Assembly (NCBI GenBank): GCA_964229355.1
Contig: CAXRDE010000004.1
Coordinates: 62,001 to 126,000 of the forward strand
Direction of reading: 5' to 3'
From: CAXRDE01 sp964229355
GTDB lineage: Bacteria; Cyanobacteriota; Sericytochromatia; UBA7694
Length of the DNA stretch: 64,000 bases
The notes under the pieces were generated by a model, which was not told where the DNA came from, made no database searches, and saw only the letters and a program-made list of their open reading frames with translations. Below are positions 16,637 to 24,668 of the stretch, piece by piece. Position numbers and translations under genes: made by a program. Position 1 is the first letter of the stretch. Every line of letters starts with the position of its first letter.

Positions 16637-18076
16637 TCAATCGTAAACTTCCAGCCAGTCAGTGTCACTGCCCTCAAACACAAAGTTGGCTTCTGGAAAG
16701 CTTAAGCGAAACAGGGGCGTTATCGCGCCTGTTTCGTCTAAGTAGCTCAGGCTGGTATAACCCTTTTGTTCAGCCACCTGCTCGACCATGCGTACCGGTT
16801 GCTCTGTCTCCTCAGGCAACAGGGTTTGTGAGCGGGTCAGGGTATCTGAATCACCCGTCGCCGGTGTTAAAGCGCTTAGCTCCTGCATTGTATCAAAGCG
16901 AAAAATGCGCGTGAGTCTTTTATTGCTGTATTCCGTCTCCCCCAAAGGGCACGTCATTAAAACCGGGTTTGCGCCTTGAATGGTGGTGCATTCGGTTTGT
17001 GTGGTATGTCGCGCTTGCAATTGGGCTTTGCCTTCGCTTACACGCACCAGCGACAGTTCACGGCGGTTTTGGATCAAAATGTCTTGTGCACTAAGCCAGG
17101 CAAAGCGGCCTTCAGATTCCCAAAGTAATTCACCTGTGGATGTGTGAATTTGGCTGTTGTTCTGGTGCTGACTGGCCAGATACTGCTGGTCGGCAGACAT
17201 TTCAATCTGTTCATATCGAGATAAATCCAGTCCTTTTTCTAAGGGCGTCACCTCTGCTGAGGACAGTTTGATCAAAAAAGTGTCTTGTATCGGAGGGGGA
17301 GACGTTGTGGCCACTTTAAAGGGATAGTTTTCGCGTTGGTATTCTGCTTTGGATTGCCCGAGCAAGACAATATCTTCACTGACCGCCTGCAGGCCTTCTG
17401 GGTGACTATAAAAGTCCTGGTAAGGTATGTCTACGGTGAGTCTTTCATCACGCTCTTTCTGAATGCGCGTTAAACGCTGCCGTTTTAAGGCTTCATCATA
17501 ATACAAAACAAAAGCATAGCCAGCCTTCACCTGAAAATCGTGGATAACATGTCCTTCAAACAAGGGCCTGTCTTCACCGGTTTGTAGGTTACGACGCTGC
17601 AAGCGCCTGGCCTCGCTATCCAGGTATAACATCTCCTGATTTCCCCACCAGGTGCTGCTTTGAATGCGCTGAAGGCTTGTATATGAATTGTCGCTTTTTT
17701 GAAGCTCTCGATGGGTTTGGGTCCGGTGATCATAGAGCCAGAGACCACTTTGCCTCAGGCGTTCGGCCACCGGGCGATAGGTGTGGTTAAACTGGGCGCG
17801 GTCGAGGGTTTGGTATGTATAGAGTACCTGTTGACGATCCGGGCTTAAACGGGCCTGGGTGATCTTCAGCAAAGATTCCCGTTGGGTGACATCGGCATTG
17901 CTGTTTTTAGAAATGTCCATATAAGGAATTCCATTTCTGGGGGTGGGGGTAGGACCCGGGTAAGAAAAATCAGGGGCCGGGCCGGGACTTTGATAGGGTG
18001 ACGGCGTGGTGCCTGGGAGCTGACAGGCAGTGGTTATCGATAAACTAAGGAGTAAAAAGAGAGGAAGGTGTTTCAC
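16637..18076 (-). CDS. Lipoprotein, unknown function, probable beta-propeller
   Basis: 479 residues from a GTG start. The signal ends in a lipobox-like LSITTAC, followed by a Pro/Ser/Thr-rich linker, so it is probably anchored by lipidation. The body has repeating segments with aromatic and Tyr/Asp patterns (VLYTYQTLDRAQ, EMLYLDSEARRLQRRNLQTGE, FVLYYDEALKRQRL) that read like blades of a beta-propeller. No catalytic motif is evident. It is convergent with the DHS-like gene, and its upstream region is divergent from the membrane protein at 18216. No family is recognised. Confidence 0.7.
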   Translation of the reverse strand: MKHLPLFLLLSLSITTACQLPGTTPSPYQSPGPAPDFSYPGPTPTPRNGIPYMDISKNSNADVTQRESLLKITQARLSPDRQQVLYTYQTLDRAQFNHTYRPVAERLRQSGLWLYDHRTQTHRELQKSDNSYTSLQRIQSSTWWGNQEMLYLDSEARRLQRRNLQTGEDRPLFEGHVIHDFQVKAGYAFVLYYDEALKRQRLTRIQKERDERLTVDIPYQDFYSHPEGLQAVSEDIVLLGQSKAEYQRENYPFKVATTSPPPIQDTFLIKLSSAEVTPLEKGLDLSRYEQIEMSADQQYLASQHQNNSQIHTSTGELLWESEGRFAWLSAQDILIQNRRELSLVRVSEGKAQLQARHTTQTECTTIQGANPVLMTCPLGETEYSNKRLTRIFRFDTMQELSALTPATGDSDTLTRSQTLLPEETEQPVRMVEQVAEQKGYTSLSYLDETGAITPLFRLSFPEANFVFEGSDTDWLEVYD

Positions 18077-18215
18077 AGGATACTTCTTTACTAAAATGTA
18101 AATTTATTATGAGTCTATCGTAAGGGATCAGAAGCCCTCTGTCAAGTTTAAATTGTTTTTTAATGGAAAAATCAGCCTCTTTGTACTAGAATCAGGGTAT
18201 GGGGAGGGGATGATT

Positions 18216-19046
18216 ATGACGTGGTTTCATCGTGTCGTTTTGGTTTTTTTTGGTCTCCTGGCAGTCCTTTGGGTTGGGCATAGCATTTCGAGTCTGTTGA
18301 GCCTCTGCCGGATCAGCCATCCACTGGCCAGTCCGCTCTTTGTGTTTGAAGCGTCGCTTTCTCGCTACCAGGCTCCTTTTTTAGTGGGGCTTTTGCTAAG
18401 TTGGTTTTGGCTGAGTCGCTCTGAGGCACAGTCGCAACATGCGCCCACCCGCCGTTACTTACAACGTAACTTGCACGGCGTTTTTGCCCTGTTGAGCTGG
18501 TTGGCTTTTCCGATGTATAAACTGCTGTACCTGAGTCTATGGGGCCTTTTTGCGCTAAAGCATCGACGCCCTCAGCGTCTGACTTTGGCCTGTCTTTTGG
18601 GATTCGGGCTGGCTGGGCTTTCGCAAAGTGCCGCTTTACAGGCGTGTGTTGCGCCGCCGGTAAGTACCGAGCGCAATAAACAGCAGGTCATGCACATGCT
18701 GGCGGTGTATCGGCAGGCTCACGGCCGTTACCCTGCCCATTGGCATGAATTAAAGTCTGAGATTCCCAAAACCAGGGACTTTGTGATTTTGCAAAACCCT
18801 TATGACCCGCAACGCGAAGCAGTGATTGATTTTAACCGTGTTGTCAACCCCCGCTGGGCTGGCCCCCCCCATGCCTCACAAGCAAATCGTTATACCGACG
18901 TTGCGGGGTTTCGCTTGTACCATCAATGGTGGCGGTCACCCGAGGAGAGCCCCCGGGATCAGGGGATTCTTGTTTATCGGCAGCAGTCACCACAGCAGTA
19001 TGCCTTATATACGCTCAATACCTCAGGGGAGCTGAGTCAGGATTGA
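18216..19046 (+). CDS. Membrane protein with pilin-like C-terminal region
   Basis: 276 residues. ATG 18216 follows GGAGGGG at good spacing; an ATG at 18210 is the alternative. The N-terminal half has four hydrophobic helices (about residues 5-30, 45-70, 95-125, 130-150). The C-terminal part begins KQQVMHMLAVYRQAHGRYP, then LQNPYDP and a late YTLN segment. This pattern recalls the globular part of type II secretion pseudopilins and substrate-binding pilin domains, though no prepilin site precedes it. Function is unknown; it is a single gene between two convergent or divergent neighbours. Confidence 0.6.
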   Translation: MTWFHRVVLVFFGLLAVLWVGHSISSLLSLCRISHPLASPLFVFEASLSRYQAPFLVGLLLSWFWLSRSEAQSQHAPTRRYLQRNLHGVFALLSWLAFPMYKLLYLSLWGLFALKHRRPQRLTLACLLGFGLAGLSQSAALQACVAPPVSTERNKQQVMHMLAVYRQAHGRYPAHWHELKSEIPKTRDFVILQNPYDPQREAVIDFNRVVNPRWAGPPHASQANRYTDVAGFRLYHQWWRSPEESPRDQGILVYRQQSPQQYALYTLNTSGELSQD

Positions 19047-19178
19047 GGCGGAATTCAGGAGATATGCCAGCGGGAACTGGTTTTTTATGACGCACCGCAT
19101 TCTTGTTTTAAGGTTAAAGACAAAGTAAAATAAAGATAATCTGACCAACCTTAGTTAACGTTTATTGTGGGAGTCTTT

Positions 19179-20210
19179 ATGAAATATATGAATTCACGGG
19201 CCATGGTTTTCTCCGGCCTGGCTGCTTTTTCACTTTTTGCGTGTCAATCCACAACCCCTCGGGTGGCACCGGGGTTTCAAAATTCCGGGCCAGCGATTTA
19301 CGCCGCTGCTGATTCGGCTTCCGTGGCCAGTGAGCGGGCGCTGCAAAAATTAAAGCTTAGCCCGGCCATGTTACAGGCCTTACGGCTTCCCGATGATGAA
19401 ATGGAGCCCCGCAATCAGGATTATAACGAGGCTTTGGTGGCCAAGCTTTTGGATCCGCAGTACGTGCATGCTCATAGCTATTACTTTGATCACCTGGATC
19501 AGGATGGCCAGTCCAGTGTCGAAAGCATTTTGCGTCATGACGGGCATACAGAGGCGGCCGATCTCATGAAAACCTGGCGCCAGGTTCTGAGCGAAGGCTC
19601 TGTGTGGCCTGACCGTAACAGTACCACTTATAACGGTCGTTTTACGGCTCTGGAGCATGGGCAGGTCAGCCGTACCAAAGGCTGGTTTATGTTTCGTAAT
19701 GCCAGCTCAAAAGCCGATGAGTATTATCGTTTGGCTCAAAAAAACTGGCGTAAAGACTTGCCGCCAGATCATCCAGAGCAACAAGAAGCCTGGGCCTGGT
19801 TAGGACGCACCAGTCACTTTATTCAAGATTTGACGGTTCCGTTTCACACCAAGAGCATGGTGAGGCCTGCACAGGTGCTGTACCACCACGGTTATGAATT
19901 GAGCAGCGAGCGTTTGTTTGAGCAGTATTTGCCCTCTCGTAATCACAATCCCGAATCGGTGTGGGCTGCGGGAGGACCGTATCCCAACTCAGGGCCGTGG
20001 GGCATCTATTTTGAGCCTGGCATGACAGCAGAACAGATGATTTTTCAACTTGAAGATCAGTCTCGTCCCTTTTATCCGCTGGTGAATAAACCTGAAGGAT
20101 CTCAGCGCGCCCAGTGGGAAAAATCCCGTGCGATTTTGATTCCGGTGGGAGCCAAAACCACAGCCGGTTTGGTGATGGCCTTTTTAACGGATGTAGGCGC
20201 TCTGCATTAA
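19179..20210 (+). CDS. Lipoprotein with zinc-dependent phospholipase C-like motif
   Basis: 343 residues. ATG 19179 is chosen because GGGAG lies just upstream. The signal peptide ends in SLFACQS, a plausible lipobox. The centre has WLGRTSHFIQDLTVPFHTK, which matches the HxxxD...PxH zinc-binding signature of zinc-dependent phospholipase C/P1-nuclease-like proteins. Further potential ligands are HAHSYYFDH near residue 90 and YHHGYE after the core. It would hydrolyse phospholipids or phosphodiesters outside the inner membrane. Function by motif only; the protein is divergent from characterised enzymes. Confidence 0.65.
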   Translation: MKYMNSRAMVFSGLAAFSLFACQSTTPRVAPGFQNSGPAIYAAADSASVASERALQKLKLSPAMLQALRLPDDEMEPRNQDYNEALVAKLLDPQYVHAHSYYFDHLDQDGQSSVESILRHDGHTEAADLMKTWRQVLSEGSVWPDRNSTTYNGRFTALEHGQVSRTKGWFMFRNASSKADEYYRLAQKNWRKDLPPDHPEQQEAWAWLGRTSHFIQDLTVPFHTKSMVRPAQVLYHHGYELSSERLFEQYLPSRNHNPESVWAAGGPYPNSGPWGIYFEPGMTAEQMIFQLEDQSRPFYPLVNKPEGSQRAQWEKSRAILIPVGAKTTAGLVMAFLTDVGALH

Positions 20211-20247
20211 GCCTTTTTAATATTTTTTTGATGGCCTGAATTTTTCT

Positions 20248-20267
20248 CTGCGTTATAATTAACGCAG
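20248..20267 (+). promoter_or_regulatory. Inverted repeat embracing a consensus -10 upstream of pgk
   Basis: CTGCGTTA-TAAT-TAACGCAG, a perfect 8-bp inverted repeat, includes TATAAT (20254-20259). If this is the pgk -10, transcription starts near 20266 and the repeat would overlap it as an operator or as a 5' hairpin. The -35 is weak. Confidence 0.5.
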
Positions 20268-20294
20268 AAAGAATAGAAGAAGTGGGTAATCGCC

Positions 20295-21512
20295 ATGGTG
20301 TTAAGCATTCAAGACATTCCAAAGGAATCCCTGTATCAAAAGAAGGTTTTGGTGCGGGTGGACTTTAATGTACCCATGCAAGACGGAGAAGTCCAAAATG
20401 ACCAGCGCATACGCGCAGCATTGCCTACCCTGCGTTATTTGCAAGAACAAGAGGCCATGATTATTTTAATGTCTCACCTGGGACGTCCCAAAGGTGAGGT
20501 CAAAGACAGCTTGCGCTTAAAGCCCGTGGGTGATTATCTGGCTAAACTCCTGGAGGCACCGGTCACTTGTCTTTCTGAGACGGTGGGCGCGTCGGTCAAG
20601 AAACGGCTTGCGGACGCTCAACCCGGCGATATCTTTCTGTTAGAAAACACACGTTTTTATGCCGCAGAAACCGAAAATGATCCCGCCTTTGCCCAGCAGC
20701 TCGCGGAGCTGGCAGAGGTCTATGTGAATGATGCCTTTGGAGCAGCTCACCGTGCCCATGCCAGTACAGAAGGGGTGGCGCACCATCTGCCCGCTTATGC
20801 AGGCTGTCTTTTAAAGCGTGAAATTGAAGCCCTTGAGCAGCTGACGCAGTCCCCCAAACATCCTTTTGCAGCGGTGATTGGCGGAGCCAAAGTGTCTTCA
20901 AAATTGGGCGTTTTAGAACAATTGCTGCCCAAAGTCGATGTGCTGGTCATTGGTGGAGCCATGGCCTATACTTTTTTGGCTGCCCAGGGCATCTCAGTGA
21001 TGAATTCTTTGGTGGAGCCGGAGCTATTTGATACGGCTCGCCAATTGCTTGCCTCAGCAAAGACCCACAACACCCAATTGCTGTTGCCCGTCGATACCGT
21101 CCTGGCCGCTGCTATTGATGCGCCAGACGCGACGGTAACGGTGATTTTATCTGAACTTAAAGCCGAAGAACAAGACGACTTACAGGACTTAACCGGTGTC
21201 GATATTGGTCCTGAATCCATTGATGCCATTGGCAAAGCCCTGGAGCCTTGCGAAACGGTTTTATGGAATGGGCCCATGGGTGTGTTTGAGAACCCTGCCT
21301 TTTGTCATGGTACCGAAGCCGTGGCCAAAATGATTGCCGAGCGTACGGCTGCAGGCGCGCTGACAGTAGTGGGTGGCGGGGACTCTGTGGCGGCCGTTGA
21401 AAAGTTGGAATTGGCGGATCAGTTTTCTCATGTGTCCACCGGTGGTGGGGCTTCATTGGAGTTTTTAGAAGGAAAAGCCTTACCCGGCATCGCGGCGTTA
21501 AAACACACTTAA
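20295..21512 (+). CDS. pgk: Phosphoglycerate kinase
   Basis: 405-residue glycolytic enzyme transferring phosphate between 1,3-bisphosphoglycerate and ADP. Substrate-binding VLVRVDFNVPMQ near the N-terminus and SHLGRPKG are canonical. AVIGGAKVSSKLGVLE and NGPMGVFE with GGGDSVAAVE form the nucleotide-binding half. Length is normal. No gapA lies beside it; instead it is followed at 11 bp by a NUDIX hydrolase gene and then an SDR gene, likely in one transcript. An inverted repeat around a TATAAT precedes the gene. Confidence 0.97.
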   Translation: MVLSIQDIPKESLYQKKVLVRVDFNVPMQDGEVQNDQRIRAALPTLRYLQEQEAMIILMSHLGRPKGEVKDSLRLKPVGDYLAKLLEAPVTCLSETVGASVKKRLADAQPGDIFLLENTRFYAAETENDPAFAQQLAELAEVYVNDAFGAAHRAHASTEGVAHHLPAYAGCLLKREIEALEQLTQSPKHPFAAVIGGAKVSSKLGVLEQLLPKVDVLVIGGAMAYTFLAAQGISVMNSLVEPELFDTARQLLASAKTHNTQLLLPVDTVLAAAIDAPDATVTVILSELKAEEQDDLQDLTGVDIGPESIDAIGKALEPCETVLWNGPMGVFENPAFCHGTEAVAKMIAERTAAGALTVVGGGDSVAAVEKLELADQFSHVSTGGGASLEFLEGKALPGIAALKHT

Positions 21513-21523
21513 AGGAGCGGTGC

Positions 21524-22108
21524 ATGCGCAAAACCAGCTTTGAAATTTTGCACTGTACCCAGTGTGGTGCACCCACCCGCTATCAAACGCCGGTGGGCGA
21601 CAGTCGTGAGCGGGCGATTTGTACCCGGTGTGAAAAAATTCATTATCAGAATCCTCATGTGGTGGTGGGAGCGGTGGTGCATCATCAGTCGGGCTTTGTG
21701 TTATGCCGCCGCGCTATCGAACCGCGCTCTGGTTTCTGGACCATTCCAGCGGGTTATTTAGAGCTTGAAGAGAGTACCGAAGAAGGGGCCTGCCGCGAGG
21801 CCTACGAAGAGGCCCAGACCGATTTGCACATTGAACGTCTATTGGCTATTTACAATCTGGCACACCTCTCTCAGGTGCAAATTCTCTATCTGGCGCGTTT
21901 AAAAGGAGATCACTTTTCACCCGGTCCTGAAAGCCTAGAGGTGGCCCATTTTACCTGGGAGACTATTCCCTGGGATGAATTGGCCTTTCCTTCCGTACGC
22001 TGGGCCTTATTGCACGCGCGCAGACATCTGTTAGGCGAAACGGAAATGCCCGAGTTACGCGCTGAGTCCCTGGTTTTGGATCCCAAACTCTTGTTCACAA
22101 AGGAGTAA
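21524..22108 (+). CDS. NUDIX hydrolase with N-terminal zinc ribbon
   Basis: 194 residues. An N-terminal zinc ribbon (CTQCGAPT ... CTRCEKIHYQNP) leads into a Nudix fold with the box GYLELEESTEEGACREAYEEAQTD (GX5EX7REUXEEXGU, with the usual final Gly-hydrophobic pair replaced). This architecture occurs in NudC-like and ADP-ribose/FAD-type pyrophosphatases. It cleaves a nucleoside diphosphate linked to another moiety; the substrate is not readable. AAGGAG lies 6 nt before ATG 21524, and the gene is closely spaced to pgk and to the SDR gene. Confidence 0.88.
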   Translation: MRKTSFEILHCTQCGAPTRYQTPVGDSRERAICTRCEKIHYQNPHVVVGAVVHHQSGFVLCRRAIEPRSGFWTIPAGYLELEESTEEGACREAYEEAQTDLHIERLLAIYNLAHLSQVQILYLARLKGDHFSPGPESLEVAHFTWETIPWDELAFPSVRWALLHARRHLLGETEMPELRAESLVLDPKLLFTKE

Positions 22109-22110
22109 GT

Positions 22111-23547
22111 ATGACCCAGGAATTTTCCGAGCGCAGTTCCCGCAAACGGGTAGTGGTAGCCGGTGCCTCAGGCTTTATTGGAGCGCAATTGATCGAACGT
22201 CTCTTGCCCCATTACGATGTGGTGGGTCTGACCCGTTACCAAAAAGAAAGTACCCGACGACTGACCTGGCGACAATGTGATCTTTTTTCGCTCTTGCAAG
22301 CGGAGCACGCTTTGCGTGGTGCTGACTATGCTTTCTATCTGGTGCATTCCATGATGCCCACTTCTCACTTAACCCAGGCCAGTTTTGAAGATATGGATCT
22401 TATTTTGGCCGATAACTTTGCCCGGGCGGCAGCCCGTGAAGGCATTCAGCACATTGTTTATCTGGGAGGCATTATCCCGGAGTCTAAACAGTTGTCTCGG
22501 CATTTGCGCAGTCGGCAAGAAGTCGAAGAAACCCTGGCTTCTCATGGGGTACCCGTGACCACCCTGCGGGCGTCAGTGATTGTGGGGCCACGGGGCTCTT
22601 CTTTTCAATTGATTGAAAAGCTCGTGCGGCGTTTGCCTATTATGCTGTGCCCTACCTGGACCCGTTCTTTAACCCAGCCTATTGCCTTAGATGACGCCAT
22701 TGACGCTTTGAGCCAGGTGGTGGGGCAGGGCCGCTATTATCACCGGGCCTATGATATTGGGGGAGCCGATATTGTTTCATACCTTGAACTCTTGCGCATG
22801 ACCGCTCAGGTGATGGGCAAGCGCCGGCTCATTTTACCGGTGCCTTTTTTATCTGCCCGGCTGTCTTGTTTTTGGCTTTCTTTGATCACAGGCGCGCCTT
22901 ACGAACTCACCAGTCCCCTCGTGGAAAGTCTCAAAGACGCCATGGTGGCGAGAAACCTGGAGTTACAGCAGGCCCTGGGCCAAACCCCCAAACGTTTATT
23001 GCCAGCCATTGAAGCGGCCATTACCCAGCATGAAACCCTTTCCTTGCGCGCAAAGGCCCGCGTTAAACGAGAACAGTACCGTCAATCGGTGGATAACCCT
23101 GAAATCAAAGATGTGCGTTCGGTACAGCGCTTGAATCTGCCGCCGGGCAAAGATGCGGTATGGATTGCCGAAAAATATACGATTTGGTTGCCTCGCTATC
23201 TTAAACCTTTTATTCGGGTCCGGGTGGACCAAACCCGTAAAATCAGCTTTTTTGTGATGGGTATTGGGTTTCCTTTATTAGAAATGTCCTACTCAGAACA
23301 CCGCAGCACCGCAGATCGCACCCTGTTTTATATTACGGGTGGGTTACTGGCCCAGCAAAATACAGGGCTGAGAGGCCGTTTGGAGTTCCGCGAGGTGCTG
23401 GGTGGCCGCTATGTGTTGGCAGCCATTCATGATTTTACCCCCAGCCTGCCCTGGTTTATTTATAACCAAACCCAGGCCCGTGTGCATTTGTGGGTCATGC
23501 ATGCCTTTCAACGCTATCTCAAAAAAATGGATGTGATGCTGTATTAG
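22111..23547 (+). CDS. NAD(P)-binding SDR protein with C-terminal DUF2867 domain
   Basis: 478 residues. The N-terminal Rossmann fold (VVVAGASGFIGAQLIERL) is of the atypical NmrA/NDUFA9-like short-chain dehydrogenase class; the DYAFYLVHSM and NIVYLGG-like (HIVYLGGIIPE) segments are typical. Residues about 330-478 form a second domain resembling DUF2867, a START-like fold (FFVMGIGFPLLEMSY, then the late FTPSLPWFIYNQTQ). Such proteins are widespread in Cyanobacteria and other bacteria, with unknown substrates. It directly follows the NUDIX gene (AAGGAG before ATG 22111), and its stop overlaps that of the convergent CoA-pyrophosphatase gene. Confidence 0.85.
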   Translation: MTQEFSERSSRKRVVVAGASGFIGAQLIERLLPHYDVVGLTRYQKESTRRLTWRQCDLFSLLQAEHALRGADYAFYLVHSMMPTSHLTQASFEDMDLILADNFARAAAREGIQHIVYLGGIIPESKQLSRHLRSRQEVEETLASHGVPVTTLRASVIVGPRGSSFQLIEKLVRRLPIMLCPTWTRSLTQPIALDDAIDALSQVVGQGRYYHRAYDIGGADIVSYLELLRMTAQVMGKRRLILPVPFLSARLSCFWLSLITGAPYELTSPLVESLKDAMVARNLELQQALGQTPKRLLPAIEAAITQHETLSLRAKARVKREQYRQSVDNPEIKDVRSVQRLNLPPGKDAVWIAEKYTIWLPRYLKPFIRVRVDQTRKISFFVMGIGFPLLEMSYSEHRSTADRTLFYITGGLLAQQNTGLRGRLEFREVLGGRYVLAAIHDFTPSLPWFIYNQTQARVHLWVMHAFQRYLKKMDVMLY

Positions 23548-24125
23548 ACTTCGTCCTGGGGGAGCGCCAACACGCGCGCTAAAAAGTCGTGCAGAATGTG
23601 GGCGGTAATGCCCCAGATGGTGTAATGCTGGTATTGATAAAAATGCACAGGATAGTCTTCTTGAGCGACGGTACGCTGTTCCAAACGGTAGACATCTGGT
23701 TGTAGCAAGTGACTGATGGGCACCTGAAACACCTCGTCAATCTCAGCGGGCTCGGGATGCAGGGCGGTGGGCCAGGGAATTCTACCCACATAGGGATAGA
23801 TAAAAAATCCCGTATGGGTGGGAAAGGGGGGCAGGGCACCTAAAATATCGATGTCTTGCGGCGCAATGCCGATTTCTTCATGGGTTTCTCGCAGGGCAGT
23901 GTCCGCCAGACTTTCATCTTCAGGGTCTTGCTTGCCGCCGGGAAAGGCAATTTGTCCTTTGTGTTTACGCAAGGTTTGGGTGCGCACGGTAAACAAAATA
24001 TGATCTTCATCGGCCTGGGGCACAAGGGGGAGCAGTACGGCTGCAGAGCGGAGATGCGGGGCGATGGCTTGCACCCCATAAGCCCTGGGAAGTTGTGACT
24101 GAAGCTGAAGATCTTGAATACGCAT
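23544..24125 (-). CDS. CoA pyrophosphatase-type NUDIX hydrolase
   Basis: 193-residue NUDIX hydrolase. The Nudix box runs from FPGGKQDPEDESLADTALRE through THEEIGI. The preceding RSAAVLLPLVPQADEDHILFTVR and the order of blocks match NudL/PCD1-type CoA pyrophosphatases, which split CoA into 3',5'-ADP and phosphopantetheine. A candidate -10 CATAAT ends only 8 nt before ATG 24125, so the transcript may have almost no leader. Divergent from the iron-sulfur carrier gene. Confidence 0.85.
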   Translation of the reverse strand: MRIQDLQLQSQLPRAYGVQAIAPHLRSAAVLLPLVPQADEDHILFTVRTQTLRKHKGQIAFPGGKQDPEDESLADTALRETHEEIGIAPQDIDILGALPPFPTHTGFFIYPYVGRIPWPTALHPEPAEIDEVFQVPISHLLQPDVYRLEQRTVAQEDYPVHFYQYQHYTIWGITAHILHDFLARVLALPQDEV

Positions 24126-24133
24126 ATACAGCT

Positions 24134-24179
24134 ATTATGCCCCAAGCAATAGACTGATGTCCTTGACTTAAGGCATAAT
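24134..24179. promoter_or_regulatory. Symmetric pair of GGCATAAT elements between divergent genes
   Basis: ATTATGCC (24134-24141) and GGCATAAT (24172-24179) are perfect inverted copies 30 bp apart. Each supplies a CATAAT -10 for one of the two divergent genes (CoA pyrophosphatase leftward, IscA-like carrier rightward). The -35 elements are not clear. This could be a paired promoter or the two halves of an operator. Confidence 0.4.
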
Positions 24180-24200
24180 AAAGAAAAAAAGGAGCTTTTT

Positions 24201-24563
24201 ATGAGTCAAGCCCAAGTTTATGACCCCGTCAAAAATAAGCCGCTGGTGGAAGTGACTGAAAAAGCCGCTGAAGAAATTCAACGCCAATTACACAAACAAA
24301 ATGAGCCCGGACAGGGGATTCGTTTGGCCGTAAAAGGTGGCGGTTGCTCAGGACTTTCTTATCATTTGGACTATGATCAGCCCACCGATCGTGATCACGT
24401 ACTTGATATTAAAGGCATTCGTGTGCTCATTGATCGCAAGAGTGCCATTTATCTGAAAGGCATGACCCTCGATTTTAGCGATGGACTCAATAGCCGTGGC
24501 TTTAAGTTTGTGAATCCCAATGCCACCAATACCTGTGGCTGTGGTGAGTCTTTCTCGGTCTAA
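24201..24563 (+). CDS. HesB/IscA/ErpA-type iron-sulfur cluster carrier
   Basis: 120-residue A-type carrier that receives and delivers Fe-S clusters to apoproteins. The three conserved cysteines are present: KGGGCSGLSYHLDY and the C-terminal NTCGCGESF. It starts at ATG 24201, preceded by AGGAG. It stands alone, followed by a strong terminator. Several Fe-S users are plausible clients, including the [2Fe-2S] ferredoxin encoded at 47017-47499. Confidence 0.94.
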   Translation: MSQAQVYDPVKNKPLVEVTEKAAEEIQRQLHKQNEPGQGIRLAVKGGGCSGLSYHLDYDQPTDRDHVLDIKGIRVLIDRKSAIYLKGMTLDFSDGLNSRGFKFVNPNATNTCGCGESFSV

Positions 24564-24590
24564 GCCCTGATTTCGACCCATTTATTTTTT

Positions 24591-24618
24591 GCGGAGGCTT
24601 TTTAGCCTTCGCTTTTTT
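24591..24618 (+). terminator. Rho-independent terminator after the iron-sulfur carrier gene
   Basis: Stem GCGGAGGCT / AGCCTTCGC (one G-T pair), loop TTTT, followed by six T. A TATAAT at 24625-24630 just after it may serve the downstream GTPase gene. Confidence 0.85.
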
Positions 24619-24668
24619 GTGGGGTATAATACCGCCAAAGATCTTAATTACGTAATGGGTGTAAAACC

